The notes: generated by a model from the sequence alone, not told the origin. 64,000 bases of DNA from Amycolatopsis endophytica (GCF_013410405.1 NZ_JACCFK010000002.1:992001-1056000), one strand, 5' to 3'. Positions 46,590-55,491 are shown, counted from the first letter of the stretch. A program made the numbers and translations.

Positions 46590-47149
46590 GTGGGCACCCC
46601 GAGCGCTTCGTCGAGGGCCGCGCAGAGTCCGTGGATCACCGCGAGGTGTGCCTCCTGCACGGTCCCGGTGCTGGGCGCGTCGATCATCACCGCGTCGTCG
46701 CTGGCGGAGGTCAGCGCGTTCGGTCCCGGCCCGGTCAAGGCCCAGGTCGTCAGGCCCAGTTCGTGCGCGGTCTTCGCGGCGGCGCACACGTTCTGGCTGC
46801 GCCCGCTGGTCGACAGCGAGACCAGCACGTCACCGGGGCGGCCGTGGGCGCGCACCTGACGGGCGAACACCTCGTGGTCGCCGTAGTCGTTCACGATCGC
46901 CGTCGCGGCCGAGGTGTCGGCGTGCAACGCGATCGCCGACAGCGGCTGCCGGTCGCTGACGAAGCGGCCGACCAGTTCACCGGTCAGGTGCTGCGCCTCG
47001 GCGGCACTGCCCCCGTTGCCGCAGGCGAGCAGGCGGCCGCCGGCCCCGAGCACCTCGGCGAGGTGACGACCCCACGCCTCGATCCTCGGTGCCAGCGTGG
47101 TCAGGTCCCGCATGGTCGTGGCCAGAGCCACGAACCTCTCTTCGATCAC
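46586..47149 (-). CDS. gmhA: Sedoheptulose 7-phosphate isomerase (SIS domain)
   Basis: A 187-residue SIS-fold isomerase matching GmhA, which turns sedoheptulose 7-phosphate into D-glycero-D-manno-heptose 7-phosphate, the first step of heptose-nucleotide synthesis. It has LLACGNGGSAAEAQHLTGEL, VSLSTSGRSQN and the C-terminal QEAHLAVIHGLC with metal-site residues. An AGGAGG site lies five bases before GTG 47149, which also overlaps the upstream GT9 stop. Confidence 0.94.
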   Translation of the reverse strand: MIEERFVALATTMRDLTTLAPRIEAWGRHLAEVLGAGGRLLACGNGGSAAEAQHLTGELVGRFVSDRQPLSAIALHADTSAATAIVNDYGDHEVFARQVRAHGRPGDVLVSLSTSGRSQNVCAAAKTAHELGLTTWALTGPGPNALTSASDDAVMIDAPSTGTVQEAHLAVIHGLCAALDEALGVPT

Positions 47150-48159
47150 GCTGCACCTCCTAGTTTTTCCACGGCCCGCACGACGTCGTCGGGCGCGACC
47201 CCGCCCAGGCACGAGTGGCCGGGCACGGGACACGTCCTCGCCCGGGTGTCGCGGCACGGCGCGTGCTGGTCGCCGAGCACGACGAGCGGCACCCCGTAGG
47301 GGGCCCACCGGGCGGCGGGCACCACGGGCGCGAACAGCGACACCACGGGGGTGCCGACGGCCGCGGCCAGATGCGCGGGCCCGGTGTTGGGGGCGACGGT
47401 CACGCGCGCCCCCGCGAGCACGGCGGCAAGGCCGTGCAGATCGGTCCTGCCCGCGAGGTCGAGCCCGTGGTCTCCGGCGACCCGGGCGGTCAGTTCCCGT
47501 TCGGACGGGCCGCCGGTGACGACGACCCGGTGCCCGGACGCGGCGAGCAGCCGGACGACCTCCGCGTTGTGCTCGGCGGGGTACTGGCGGGCGGGCACGG
47601 ACGCCGCCGGGTGCACCACCACGTACCCCGGCTCGCCCACCAGGCCGGAAACATCCGGCAGCGGGCGGCGCACGGCCAGGCGCCCGTCGTCCCCCGGTGG
47701 CAGTTCGAACCCGGCGGCCCTGGCCAGCGACAGGGCCCGCTCGGCCTCGGGCGGATCGCCCTCGACGCGGTGCCGCAGGTCCAGCAACGAACCCGGGTAG
47801 TCCTCGCAGATCGCGCCGATCCACGGCACCCCGCACTCACGCAGGACCAGCGCCAGCGGCAGCGGCGACTGGTGGAACGAGGTCACGATCAGCGCCGTGT
47901 CCGGTCGCGCGGCGCGGATGTGCGCACGCAGCTCGTCCAGATGGGCGGGGGTCACCGCGGGCGGGCGCGGATCGATCCACGGCGCGCACCATTCGACGAC
48001 GTCGTCGACGCCGGGCAGCAGCTCGGCAGCGGCGCGCCCGTGTGGTCCGGCCAGGAACGTGACCCGGTCCGCCGTGTCCGCCACCGCGCGCACCAGCGGC
48101 CCGGACAGCAGGACGTCGCCCGCGTTGTCCAGCCGTGCGACCAGAACCCGTGAAATCAC
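47146..48159 (-). CDS. GT9 glycosyltransferase (heptosyltransferase-like), second copy
   Basis: A 337-residue GT9 enzyme. VLVARLDNAGDVLLSGPLVR replaces the usual GD-LL motif, and YVVVHPAASVPARQYP, VTVAPNTGPAHLAAAVGTPV and SLFAPVVPAARWAPYG form the donor site (T-G-P-x-H). A Cys cluster near the C-terminus (PCRDTRARTCPVPGHSCLGG) is usual for this actinobacterial subgroup. GTG 48159 overlaps the stop of the GT2-phosphatase gene. Confidence 0.9.
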   Translation of the reverse strand: MISRVLVARLDNAGDVLLSGPLVRAVADTADRVTFLAGPHGRAAAELLPGVDDVVEWCAPWIDPRPPAVTPAHLDELRAHIRAARPDTALIVTSFHQSPLPLALVLRECGVPWIGAICEDYPGSLLDLRHRVEGDPPEAERALSLARAAGFELPPGDDGRLAVRRPLPDVSGLVGEPGYVVVHPAASVPARQYPAEHNAEVVRLLAASGHRVVVTGGPSERELTARVAGDHGLDLAGRTDLHGLAAVLAGARVTVAPNTGPAHLAAAVGTPVVSLFAPVVPAARWAPYGVPLVVLGDQHAPCRDTRARTCPVPGHSCLGGVAPDDVVRAVEKLGGAA

Positions 48160-49646
48160 CACGCCCGGTCCCCCATCGCCAGAGCGACCGCCCCGGTCAG
48201 ATCCCCCGCGACCCGTGCGTCGCGCCGCGCGGCCTCGATTTCCGCCTCCCGTGTCCGCGGGGTCGGCACCAGAACGGCTCGCGCACCCGCGGCGTGGGCC
48301 GCCTCGACGTCGGCGCCGATGTCGCCGATGACGACGCAGTCCTCCGGATGGACGCCCAGCGCCATCGCCGCCCGCGTCACCAGGCCGGGCTTCGGCTTGC
48401 GGCAGCAGCAGCCGTCGCCGTCGGCGTGCACGCACACCTGCCAGGTGCCGAACGGGCCGAGCAGCTCCTCGACGCGGGCGTTGACGGCGGCCAGTTCCCC
48501 GGGGGTGATGAGACCGCGCGCCACGCCGGACTGGTTGCTCACCACGCCCACCGGAACGCCCGCGGCCCGCAGGCGGCGCAGTACGTCCTCGGCGCCGCGA
48601 ACCGGGCGGACCAGCTTCGGATCGTTGTTGTACGGCTCGTCGTGGATCAGGGTGTCGTCGCGGTCGAACAGCACCGCCTTGGCCGCCGGTCGTGGACGAC
48701 GGACGCGCACCTCCCCGGTGAGGCGGTGACGCAGCGCCGCGGGCGGGATCAGCACGCTCGTGACGGCCATTTTCGCGATCTCCCGCGGGTCCTTCGGTCC
48801 CGGCAGGATGCGGCGCGACGCGAACTCCGCGGTCAGGGCGAGCCAGGCCGCACCCGAGAGCACGGCGGAAGTGCGTTTTCCGGCGGCGGCGAAGGTGAAG
48901 GCCGCGACGCCACTGAGGGTGGTGAGGGCGTGCCTGCCCAGCCGCCCCGGGCCCTCGCAGGCCATCTCCCTCCACTGTGGACCGAACTTGCGCCGCATGA
49001 GCGCGTTGTCGGCGTTGCCGCGCTGCGCGCGCACGCTCGCGAAGAAGCCACCGTGGCGGGCCGGGTGCAGTGTCGTGCGCAGGCCGTGGTCCAGGCGCCA
49101 TCCGGCCTGCCGTACGCGCAACGCGAGGTCGGCGTCTTCGCGGAACGCGCGCGGGAAACGCTCGTCGAAACCGCCGACGGCGGCGAGCACGTCGCGCCGG
49201 TAGGCCATGTCCGCCGTGATCCATTCCGCGGTGGCCAGCCCGGCGGTGTCGCGCTCCTCGTCGGTCGGGCGGCGCCCGCCGGTCGGAGCGGGAACCACGA
49301 TGCGGCCCTGCGACGCCGCCACGTCGTCCGGCAGCGTGGCCAGGTCGGTCTCCAGCCGGGAGGGCCAGTCGGCGGTCGGGCGCACGTCGTCGTCGAGGAA
49401 CGCGATCCACGGGGTGTCCGCGGCACGCCAGCCGGTGTTGCGGGCCGCCGCCGGGCCACGGCCACCGGACCGCAGCACGCGCACCGGCACGGTGACCTCC
49501 GGCAGCGGCAGGTCCCCCGGCACGGGGCGGTCGTCGACGAGGATGAGCTCGGCCGGGCGCGGCCCCATCCCGTGGTCCAGCGCGGACACCAGGGTTCGCA
49601 GGCTGTCCCGCCCTGTCGTCGGGACAACCACGGTGTAGGCGGTCAT
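48156..49646 (-). CDS. Fusion of GT2 glycosyltransferase and GmhB-like HAD phosphatase
   Basis: A 496-residue two-domain protein. Residues 1-310 are a family 2 glycosyltransferase (VVVPTTGRDSLRTLV, donor metal motif FLDDDV at 84-88, acceptor region FREDADLALR near 168-177). Residues 320-496 are a HAD-IIIA phosphatase like GmhB/HisB-N: nucleophile motif FDRDDTLIHD (328-332), SNQSGVARG, a zinc loop C-V-H...C-C-C-R-K-P-K-P (405-420) and GDIGADVEAA. GmhB removes the 7-phosphate of heptose 1,7-bisphosphate, completing GmhA-HldE-GmhB. The fusion links sugar activation and transfer in one chain. Confidence 0.9.
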   Translation of the reverse strand: MTAYTVVVPTTGRDSLRTLVSALDHGMGPRPAELILVDDRPVPGDLPLPEVTVPVRVLRSGGRGPAAARNTGWRAADTPWIAFLDDDVRPTADWPSRLETDLATLPDDVAASQGRIVVPAPTGGRRPTDEERDTAGLATAEWITADMAYRRDVLAAVGGFDERFPRAFREDADLALRVRQAGWRLDHGLRTTLHPARHGGFFASVRAQRGNADNALMRRKFGPQWREMACEGPGRLGRHALTTLSGVAAFTFAAAGKRTSAVLSGAAWLALTAEFASRRILPGPKDPREIAKMAVTSVLIPPAALRHRLTGEVRVRRPRPAAKAVLFDRDDTLIHDEPYNNDPKLVRPVRGAEDVLRRLRAAGVPVGVVSNQSGVARGLITPGELAAVNARVEELLGPFGTWQVCVHADGDGCCCRKPKPGLVTRAAMALGVHPEDCVVIGDIGADVEAAHAAGARAVLVPTPRTREAEIEAARRDARVAGDLTGAVALAMGDRAW

Positions 49647-51280
49647 GCGGGCCTCCGCACGACGAACGGCCCGATCGCGAGCAGGTCGACCGGACTGGAC
49701 CCGAAGCACTCCAGTGCGTCCCGCGGCGAATCGACCATCGGGCGGCCGGCGGTGTTCAGGCTCGTGTTGACCACCACCGGAATCCCGGTGCGGGCGGCGA
49801 ACTCCGCCAGCATCCGCGCGACGAGCGGCTCGTCACGCTCGTCCACGGTCTGGATCCGCGCGGTACCGTCCACATGGGTCACCGCGGGAATCCGGTCCCT
49901 CCACTCCGGACGGACGTCGTGCACGAAGAGCATGTACGGACTGGGCACCGGGCCGCGCTCGAACAGCTCGTGCGCCCGCCCGGCGTGCACCATCGGCGCC
50001 ACCGGGCGGAACTGCTCACGTCCCTTGACGTCGTTGAGCCGCTCCAGGTTCCGCTGGTGACCGGGATGCGCCAGCAGCGACCGGTGTCCCAGCGCACGCG
50101 GGCCGAGCTCGGCGCGCCCCTGGAACCACGCCACGATCTCGTCGTCCGCCAGGGCCTGCGCCACGGTTGCGGCGATATCGTCCGGGCGCTCGTAGGGCAG
50201 GCGGGCCGCGGCCAGTGCGCGCTGGATCTCGGCGTCGGTGAACCCGCGCCCCAGGTCGGCGCCGGTCATGGGCGCGGCGGGCTCCCCCAGCTCCGCGGCG
50301 AGATGCAGCGCCGCGCCCAGTGCGGTCCCCGCGTCGCCCGCGGCGGGCTGCACCCAGAGGTCGCCGAACGGCCCCTCGGCGCGCAGGCGGGTGTTGGCCA
50401 CGCAGTTCAACGCGATCCCGCCCGCCATCGTCAGCCTGTCCTGCCCGGTCTGCTCGGACAGCCACCGCGCGAGGTCCAGCAGGACCAGCTCGATCCGCTG
50501 CTGCATGCTCGCGGCGAGATCGGCGTGCTCGGGCCGGAAGTCCGCACCCGGTTCCCGCCGCGGCGCGAAGCGGGACAGATCCACTGGCGCGGCACGGAAA
50601 CCGCCGTCACCCGTCGCGGCGATCGACTCGCCCAGCGCGCCGGAGAAGCGCGGTTTTCCGTACGAGGCCAGTGCCATCACCTTGTACTCGTCGCTGGAGC
50701 GCGCGAAACCGAGGTGCTCGGTGAGATCCTCGTAGCGCAGCCCGAGCGAGTGCGGAAGCCGTTGCGCAGCCAGCTCGACCAGCTTGCCGTCACGGTACTC
50801 ACCGGCCAGGTAGGAACTCGCCTCGCCGCGCCCGTCGGCGACCAGCACGGCGGCGTCCCCGAACGGAGCGGCCAGTCCGCTCGACGCGGCGTGGGCGACG
50901 TGGTGGCGGACGAACCGCACCCGCTCCGGATCCAGACCGGGCAAGGCGGTCTTCAGGAAGTCCGGGGCCCGGCGCGCGTACGTGGTGCGCAGCTCCTCCC
51001 AGCCCGGGTCGACGCCGTCGAGGTCGTGGTCGACCAGGTCCGGGTCGTAGGAGTAACCGATGGCGTCCAGGTCACCGGGTTCGAGCCCGGCTTCGGCCAG
51101 GCACCACCGGGCCGCCTGCTCGGGCAGTTCCCAGGTGGCGAACGGCACCGGCCGTTTGCCGTGCTTGCGGCGGCTGAACCGCTCCTCCTCGGCGGCGGCC
51201 ACGATCCGGCCGTCCACCACGAGCGCGGCGGCCGGATCGTGGAACACCGCGTTGATCCCGAGGACCCGCACTCCGGCCAC
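49643..51280 (-). CDS. O-carbamoyltransferase (NodU/CmcH family)
   Basis: A 545-residue enzyme that transfers carbamoyl from carbamoyl phosphate to a sugar hydroxyl. The N-terminal Kae1-like domain starts VLGINAVFHDPAAALVVDG, then EEERFSRRKHGKRPVP and VRHHVAHAAS (metal-binding histidines). The C-terminal domain holds GRAELGPRALGHRSLLA and VVNTSLNTAGRPMV. Members decorate Nod factors, cephamycins, nogalamycin-like sugars and heptoses. Stop overlaps the GT2-GmhB start (ATGA). Confidence 0.93.
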   Translation of the reverse strand: MAGVRVLGINAVFHDPAAALVVDGRIVAAAEEERFSRRKHGKRPVPFATWELPEQAARWCLAEAGLEPGDLDAIGYSYDPDLVDHDLDGVDPGWEELRTTYARRAPDFLKTALPGLDPERVRFVRHHVAHAASSGLAAPFGDAAVLVADGRGEASSYLAGEYRDGKLVELAAQRLPHSLGLRYEDLTEHLGFARSSDEYKVMALASYGKPRFSGALGESIAATGDGGFRAAPVDLSRFAPRREPGADFRPEHADLAASMQQRIELVLLDLARWLSEQTGQDRLTMAGGIALNCVANTRLRAEGPFGDLWVQPAAGDAGTALGAALHLAAELGEPAAPMTGADLGRGFTDAEIQRALAAARLPYERPDDIAATVAQALADDEIVAWFQGRAELGPRALGHRSLLAHPGHQRNLERLNDVKGREQFRPVAPMVHAGRAHELFERGPVPSPYMLFVHDVRPEWRDRIPAVTHVDGTARIQTVDERDEPLVARMLAEFAARTGIPVVVNTSLNTAGRPMVDSPRDALECFGSSPVDLLAIGPFVVRRPA

Positions 51281-51322
51281 CTCCGTTCTGCCCGTTGCTG
51301 CCGCTACTTACCGCTACCCCTG

Positions 51323-52270
51323 CTACTCCGCGTCCAAACGCGACGGGGCGAACCACTCCATCGTCCGGCGCAGGCCCTCGTCCAGGTCCACGCGCGGTGA
51401 CCAGCCCAGTTCCCGTTGCGCGACAGCGATGTCGGGACAGCGCCGCCGCGGATCGTCCACCGGGGCGGGAACGCCGCGCACCGGCACGCTCGTCCCGGCC
51501 AGCCGCTGGATTTCCCTCACCAAGTCCCGGATGGCGAGTTCGTGCGGATTGCCCAGGTTGACCGGTCCGGGAAGATCGCTGTCCGCCAGCGCGATCAGGC
51601 CGTCGACGGTGTCGTCCACGTAGCACAGGGACCGGGTCTGGGTACCCGCGCCGGCGACGGTCACCGGTTCGCCGGTGAGGATCTGCCGGATGAACGTGGG
51701 GATCGCGCGCCCGTCGTCGGCGCGCATCCGTGGCCCGTAGGTATTGAACAGGCGCGCGATGCCGGTGTTCACCCCGTGGGCACGACGGTAAGCCGCGGTG
51801 AGCGCTTCGGCGTACCGCTTCGCCTCGTCGTAGACGCTGCGCGGACCGACCGGGTTCACGTTGCCCCAGTAGGTCTCGCGCTGCGGATGTTCCCGCGGGT
51901 CGCCGTACACCTCGCTGGTCGAGGTGAGCACGAACCGCGCGCCGTGCTGCCGCGCGAGGTCGAGGGCGTGGTTGGTGCCGGCGGAACCCGTCTGCAGGGT
52001 CTCGATCGGCAGGCGTTCGTAGTCACGCGGCGAAGCGGGACTGGCCAGGTGCATCACCAGGTCGACCGGGCCGGGCACGTCGCACCCGCGCGAAACATCG
52101 GCTTCGCGGCAAGCGAAGCCGGGTTCGCCGTCGAGGTGCAGGACGTTTCCGAGGTCACCGGTCGAAAAGTTGTCGACGCAGGTGACCGTGGTCCCGCGGG
52201 TGAGCAGCCGCTCGCACAGGTGGGAGCCGACGAACCCCGCTCCTCCCGTCACGACGGCATGCCTGCGCAT
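51323..52270 (-). CDS. UDP-glucuronate decarboxylase-like NAD-dependent epimerase/dehydratase (UXS)
   Basis: A 315-residue extended SDR. VVTGGAGFVGSHLCERLL (NAD), HLASPASPRDYERLPIETL, TSTSEVYGDPREHPQ and GPRSVYDEAKRYAEAL (Tyr-x-x-x-Lys) follow the UDP-xylose synthase pattern more closely than HldD. It would convert UDP-glucuronate, made by the UGDH of the same operon, to UDP-xylose. First gene of the operon, 42 bp before the carbamoyltransferase and just after a SigB-type promoter. Confidence 0.88.
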   Translation of the reverse strand: MRRHAVVTGGAGFVGSHLCERLLTRGTTVTCVDNFSTGDLGNVLHLDGEPGFACREADVSRGCDVPGPVDLVMHLASPASPRDYERLPIETLQTGSAGTNHALDLARQHGARFVLTSTSEVYGDPREHPQRETYWGNVNPVGPRSVYDEAKRYAEALTAAYRRAHGVNTGIARLFNTYGPRMRADDGRAIPTFIRQILTGEPVTVAGAGTQTRSLCYVDDTVDGLIALADSDLPGPVNLGNPHELAIRDLVREIQRLAGTSVPVRGVPAPVDDPRRRCPDIAVAQRELGWSPRVDLDEGLRRTMEWFAPSRLDAE

Positions 52271-52279
52271 GCACTGCTC

Positions 52280-52304
52280 CTACCCGGCGTCGCCACTTCG
52301 AAAC
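52280..52304 (-). promoter_or_regulatory. SigB/SigF-type promoter for the heptose/glycan operon
   Basis: Minus-strand GTTT (52304-52301), 15 nt, GGGTAG (52285-52280), ten bases ahead of the UXS start codon, the same geometry as the promoter at 40022-40046. Confidence 0.65.
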
Positions 52305-52323
52305 GCTGCGGAGGTAGTTCTTC

Positions 52324-52804
52324 CTACGCCAGGGCGAGCAGGGCCAGTGACGCGGCCGCGCCGCAGATACCCAGGGTTTGCTTGCGGTCGAGGCGTTCAC
52401 CCAGGAAGAGCAACGCGAGCACGACGGGGATACCGGAAACGAGCCAGATCCCGGCGATCGCCATCGGGCCCGGCCGCGCCCCGAGGAAAGCCAGTCCGGC
52501 GATCACGGGCAGCGCGACGGCCCCGACGTCACTGACCGGCACCACGACGCTCAGCGCGTCCCGGCTCATGGCCCGGTAGAGGAACCCGACGCCGATCCCC
52601 GTGCCGACGCCGGAGAGGACGCCCCAGCCCGCCGGAGCCGGGAGCCGACCACACGCTCGCGACGACCAGGGTGACGGCGGTGCCATCGAGCTGGGCGCAG
52701 AGGGAGACGGTCAACCCGGCCGCGCGCCGCGAAAGGACCCCGTTGACGAAATGCGCGACGCCGAAGCACAACGCCGACGCGAGCGCCAGGAGCTCACCGC
52801 TCAC
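52324..52804 (-). pseudogene. EamA/DMT transporter, frameshifted and internally deleted
   Basis: The N-terminal part (SGELLALASALCFGVAHFVN and VSLCAQLDGTAVTLVVASVW) reads in one frame from GTG 52804. The continuation (WGVLSGVGTGIGVGFLYRAM and PVSDVGAVALPVIAGLAFLG) reads in another frame to 52324. The shift is explained by a 7-bp tandem duplication (52634-52647). In addition, the end of the first EamA repeat (AIAGIWLVSG) is joined directly to the end of the second (IPVVLALLFLGERLDRKQTL), so about half of the normal ~290 residues are missing. The gene cannot make a functional transporter. Confidence 0.85.
52634..52647 (-). repeat. 7-bp tandem duplication in the EamA remnant
   Basis: GGAGCCG occurs twice in tandem on the plus strand. 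Removal of one copy restores the reading frame between the two EamA segments. Confidence 0.8.
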
Positions 52805-53231
52805 CGGCGCCCTCCCGGGCCCGGCACGCGGCTCCCACCGGGCACGCCGCGCCTCCGGCCAGACACGCGGCCCGGTCGCACAGGCGGCACAGGCGGCCGG
52901 CTTCCGGGAGCTGGCCGTAGGCTGCGGTGAGCAGCTTCCCGGCCAGCTCCGCGAACGCCGCCCGCTCCCTCTCGTCGAGCGCCGCGGTGAGGGTGCCGAG
53001 CCGTCCGCCCCGTTCGCCGAGAATCCGCGACACCGCGCCCGAACCCGTGCCGGTCAGGTGTACCGCGACCGACCGGGTGAGCGTGGGACGCCGCTCGACC
53101 AGGGCCTTCGCCTCCAGCGCGGCCGACCCGCTCGCACTCGTCCCCGCGGCGGCGGTCGCGTCCGCCGGCGCGAGGTCGTTGACCGTCAGCGCCAGTGCCC
53201 CCGGCAGGTTGGCGAGGTGTTCCTCATGCAT
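52794..53231 (-). pseudogene. MarR-type regulator remnant lacking its helix-turn-helix
   Basis: An open frame of 145 codons. The start (MHEEHLANLPGALALTV) and the C-terminal part (DERERAAFAELAGKLLTAAY and a CRLCDRAACLAGGAACP cysteine tail) look like an actinobacterial MarR subgroup. Near codon 38 the sequence passes from SGSAAL straight to EAKALVERRP, skipping some 45 residues that normally form the DNA-binding helices. I read this as an in-frame deletion, so the product should not bind DNA normally. It overlaps the decayed EamA gene by 11 bp, its likely former target. Confidence 0.65.
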
Positions 53232-53328
53232 CCTCCGCAAGTCGCACGAATATCCGGGAGATCAGGGGGAAGCCCTCGTCTGCGTGCAGGACCAGCGCGA
53301 CCTTTCCCTACTTCCCGAGGAGAAATCT

Positions 53329-54195
53329 GTGTTCCGTCATACGAAGATGTTGCAGTTCGAGGCGAAGCCGGCGGGGCCGGATCCGTTGTACGCGCGCAAG
53401 CTGCAGGAGTTGATCGGGGGTGCCTACGGTGAGATGACGGTGACGATGCAGTACCTGTTCCAGGGCTGGAACTGTCGTATCGAGGGCAAGTACAAGGATC
53501 TGATCATGGACACCGCGACCGAGGAGATCGGTCACGTCGAAATGCTGGCCACCATGGTCGCCCGCCTGCTCGAGGGTGCTCCGGCCACCGCGACGGCCGA
53601 GGCGGCGAAGGATCCGGTGATGGCGGCGGTGCTGGGCGGGATGGACCCGCAGCAGGCGATCGTCAGCGGCGGTGGGGCGGTACCGGCCGATTCCAACGGC
53701 ACCCCGTGGAACGGTAAGTACATCGTGGCCTCCGGTAACCTGCTGGCCGATTTCCGGGCCAACGCCGCCGCCGAGGCGCAGGGCCGGTTGCAGACCGCCC
53801 GGCTGTACAACATGACCGACGATCCGGGCGTGAAGGACATGCTCAAGTTCAACCTCGCCCGCGACACCGTGCACCAGAAACAGTGGCTGCGCGCCATCGA
53901 AGAACTCCAGGCCGACGGCCTGGAATCCGACATCGCCCCCAACGACCTGTTCGACGTGGAAGACCAGACCCACAACAACACCATCTGGCACCTCTCCGAC
54001 GGACCCGACGGCAACAAAGGCGGCTGGGCCACCGGAGAAGACCGCATCGAATACCTCATGGACCCCGAAGCCCTCGGCGGCCCCGGCACCGCACCCAAAC
54101 CCGACCCCGCCCTCTACGCGACCTACTCGCCGACGCAGAACGCCGTGGGCACGGTCAAGGGCAAGGCGCAGTCCGCCGTCAACAAGCTCACGTGA
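53329..54195 (+). CDS. Manganese catalase
   Basis: A 288-residue dimanganese catalase that converts hydrogen peroxide to water and oxygen. The four-helix bundle ligands are in place: Glu35 (GGAYGEMTV), Glu66 and His69 (TATEEIGHVEM), Glu149 (AAAEAQGR) and His182 (ARDTVHQKQW). The C-terminal tail is the usual long extended arm. GTG 53329 has GAGGAG six bases upstream. It lies alone between decayed genes and converging glycosyltransferases; no SigB motif was found before it. Confidence 0.96.
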   Translation: MFRHTKMLQFEAKPAGPDPLYARKLQELIGGAYGEMTVTMQYLFQGWNCRIEGKYKDLIMDTATEEIGHVEMLATMVARLLEGAPATATAEAAKDPVMAAVLGGMDPQQAIVSGGGAVPADSNGTPWNGKYIVASGNLLADFRANAAAEAQGRLQTARLYNMTDDPGVKDMLKFNLARDTVHQKQWLRAIEELQADGLESDIAPNDLFDVEDQTHNNTIWHLSDGPDGNKGGWATGEDRIEYLMDPEALGGPGTAPKPDPALYATYSPTQNAVGTVKGKAQSAVNKLT

Positions 54196-54201
54196 CGCGA
54201 G

Positions 54202-54235
54202 ACGGCCCCCTCGGCCTCGCTGCCGAGGGGGCCGT
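54202..54235. terminator. Bidirectional hairpin terminator
   Basis: A perfect 14-bp stem (54202-54215 with 54222-54235, 6-nt loop) between the catalase stop and the end of the convergent glycosyltransferase gene. Confidence 0.75.
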
Positions 54236-54240
54236 GCACC

Positions 54241-55491
54241 TCACGCCCGGCTCCCCGCCGCGTCCAGGGTCGCCGCCGTGTCCGGTACGACGGGAACGCC
54301 GGCCGCCCTGTCCTGGAAGGTCTTCTCATAGATCCGCAGGACGTCGATCGCGATCCGGTCCCACGAGTACCGCGACCGCGCGCGGTCGCATCCCGCGATG
54401 CCGTACGCCTCACGCTGGGCCGGGTCGCCCAGCAAGCGGCGCATGGTCACCGCCAGCGCCTCCGGCCGCTGCGCCGGCACCAGCTCGCCGGTGACGCCGT
54501 CGACGACGGTGTCGATCAGGCCGCCGACCGCGGCCGCGACCACCGGCACCCCGCACGCCATCGCCTCCAGCGGCACGATGCCGAACGGCTCGTACCACGG
54601 TGTGCACACGACCAGGTCCGCCGAGCGCAGCAGCGCGGGCATCTCGTCCCGCGACACCTGCCCCAGCAGCCGCACCCGGTCGGCGACCCCGAGCTTCTCG
54701 GCCAGCTCACGCAGCCGCCGCGCCTCCGGGTCGTCGGCCAGCTTCCCCTCGCCGGGGCCGCCGGCGATGACCAGCTCGGCGCCGGGAACCGTGGGCAGCG
54801 CGGCGATCGCCGTCGCGAACCCCTTGCGCGGGACGAGCCTGCCGACACTGACGATGCGGTGCCGGTCGCCGCGCGGCGCCACCTCGCCGTCGGGGATGAA
54901 GCGGTCCAGGTCCACCCCGCACGGGGCGATCGACATCCGGGATCGAGGCACACCCATCCGCGCCAGCTCGAAGACCTCGTCGGAACAGGTGGCCGCCACC
55001 CGCGAAGCGTTCTTGCCGATCAGCCGCTCCAGCTGGAGGCGTTCCGGCGGGCTGGTGTCCGCCGCGCCCTGGTAACGCTTCTTCACCGCACCGAGGGCGT
55101 GGAAGGTCTGGACCACTGGGATGTCGGTGCCCCGCGTGGCCAGCAGCGCGGCCAGCCCGGACATCCAGAAGTGCGTGTGCACCACGTCCGGGGTGTCGCG
55201 CCGCCACGCGCGCGCCAGGTAACGGCCGAACTCGGTCATGTGCGGCAGCAGCTCGTCCTTGGGCAGGTGCTTCGCGGGCCCGGCCGGCACGTGGACGACC
55301 CGGTACCCGCCCGGCGCGCGGACCTTCTCCGGCTGCGCCGGATCGTCCCGCCTGGTGTAGACGGTGACTTCGTGGCCCTGACGGCACAACGCGGCCGACA
55401 GTTCCGCGACGTGCAGGTTCTGCCCGCCCGCGTCCACCTCGCCCAGCACGGCCAAGGGGTTGGCGTGCTCCGACACCATCGAGATCTTCAT
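54241..55491 (-). CDS. GT4-family glycosyltransferase (MshA/sucrose-phosphate-synthase-like)
   Basis: A 416-residue retaining GT-B enzyme. N-terminal [20 protein letters not shown] is the sugar-acceptor motif of the MshA-like group; the donor site has [19 protein letters not shown] and the E-x7-E motif in [15 protein letters not shown]. It transfers a sugar from an NDP-sugar to an unknown acceptor. The start overlaps the upstream glycosyltransferase stop (ATGA). Confidence 0.93.
   Translation of the reverse strand: MKISMVSEHANPLAVLGEVDAGGQNLHVAELSAALCRQGHEVTVYTRRDDPAQPEKVRAPGGYRVVHVPAGPAKHLPKDELLPHMTEFGRYLARAWRRDTPDVVHTHFWMSGLAALLATRGTDIPVVQTFHALGAVKKRYQGAADTSPPERLQLERLIGKNASRVAATCSDEVFELARMGVPRSRMSIAPCGVDLDRFIPDGEVAPRGDRHRIVSVGRLVPRKGFATAIAALPTVPGAELVIAGGPGEGKLADDPEARRLRELAEKLGVADRVRLLGQVSRDEMPALLRSADLVVCTPWYEPFGIVPLEAMACGVPVVAAAVGGLIDTVVDGVTGELVPAQRPEALAVTMRRLLGDPAQREAYGIAGCDRARSRYSWDRIAIDVLRIYEKTFQDRAAGVPVVPDTAATLDAAGSRA

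Noticed and set aside
51323..52270. HldD (ADP-heptose 6-epimerase), expected next to HldE
   Set aside because: The motifs ASPASPRDYERLPIETL, STSEVYGDPREHPQ and YWGNVNPVGPRS match UDP-glucuronate decarboxylases, and a UGDH that would supply its substrate is in the same operon.
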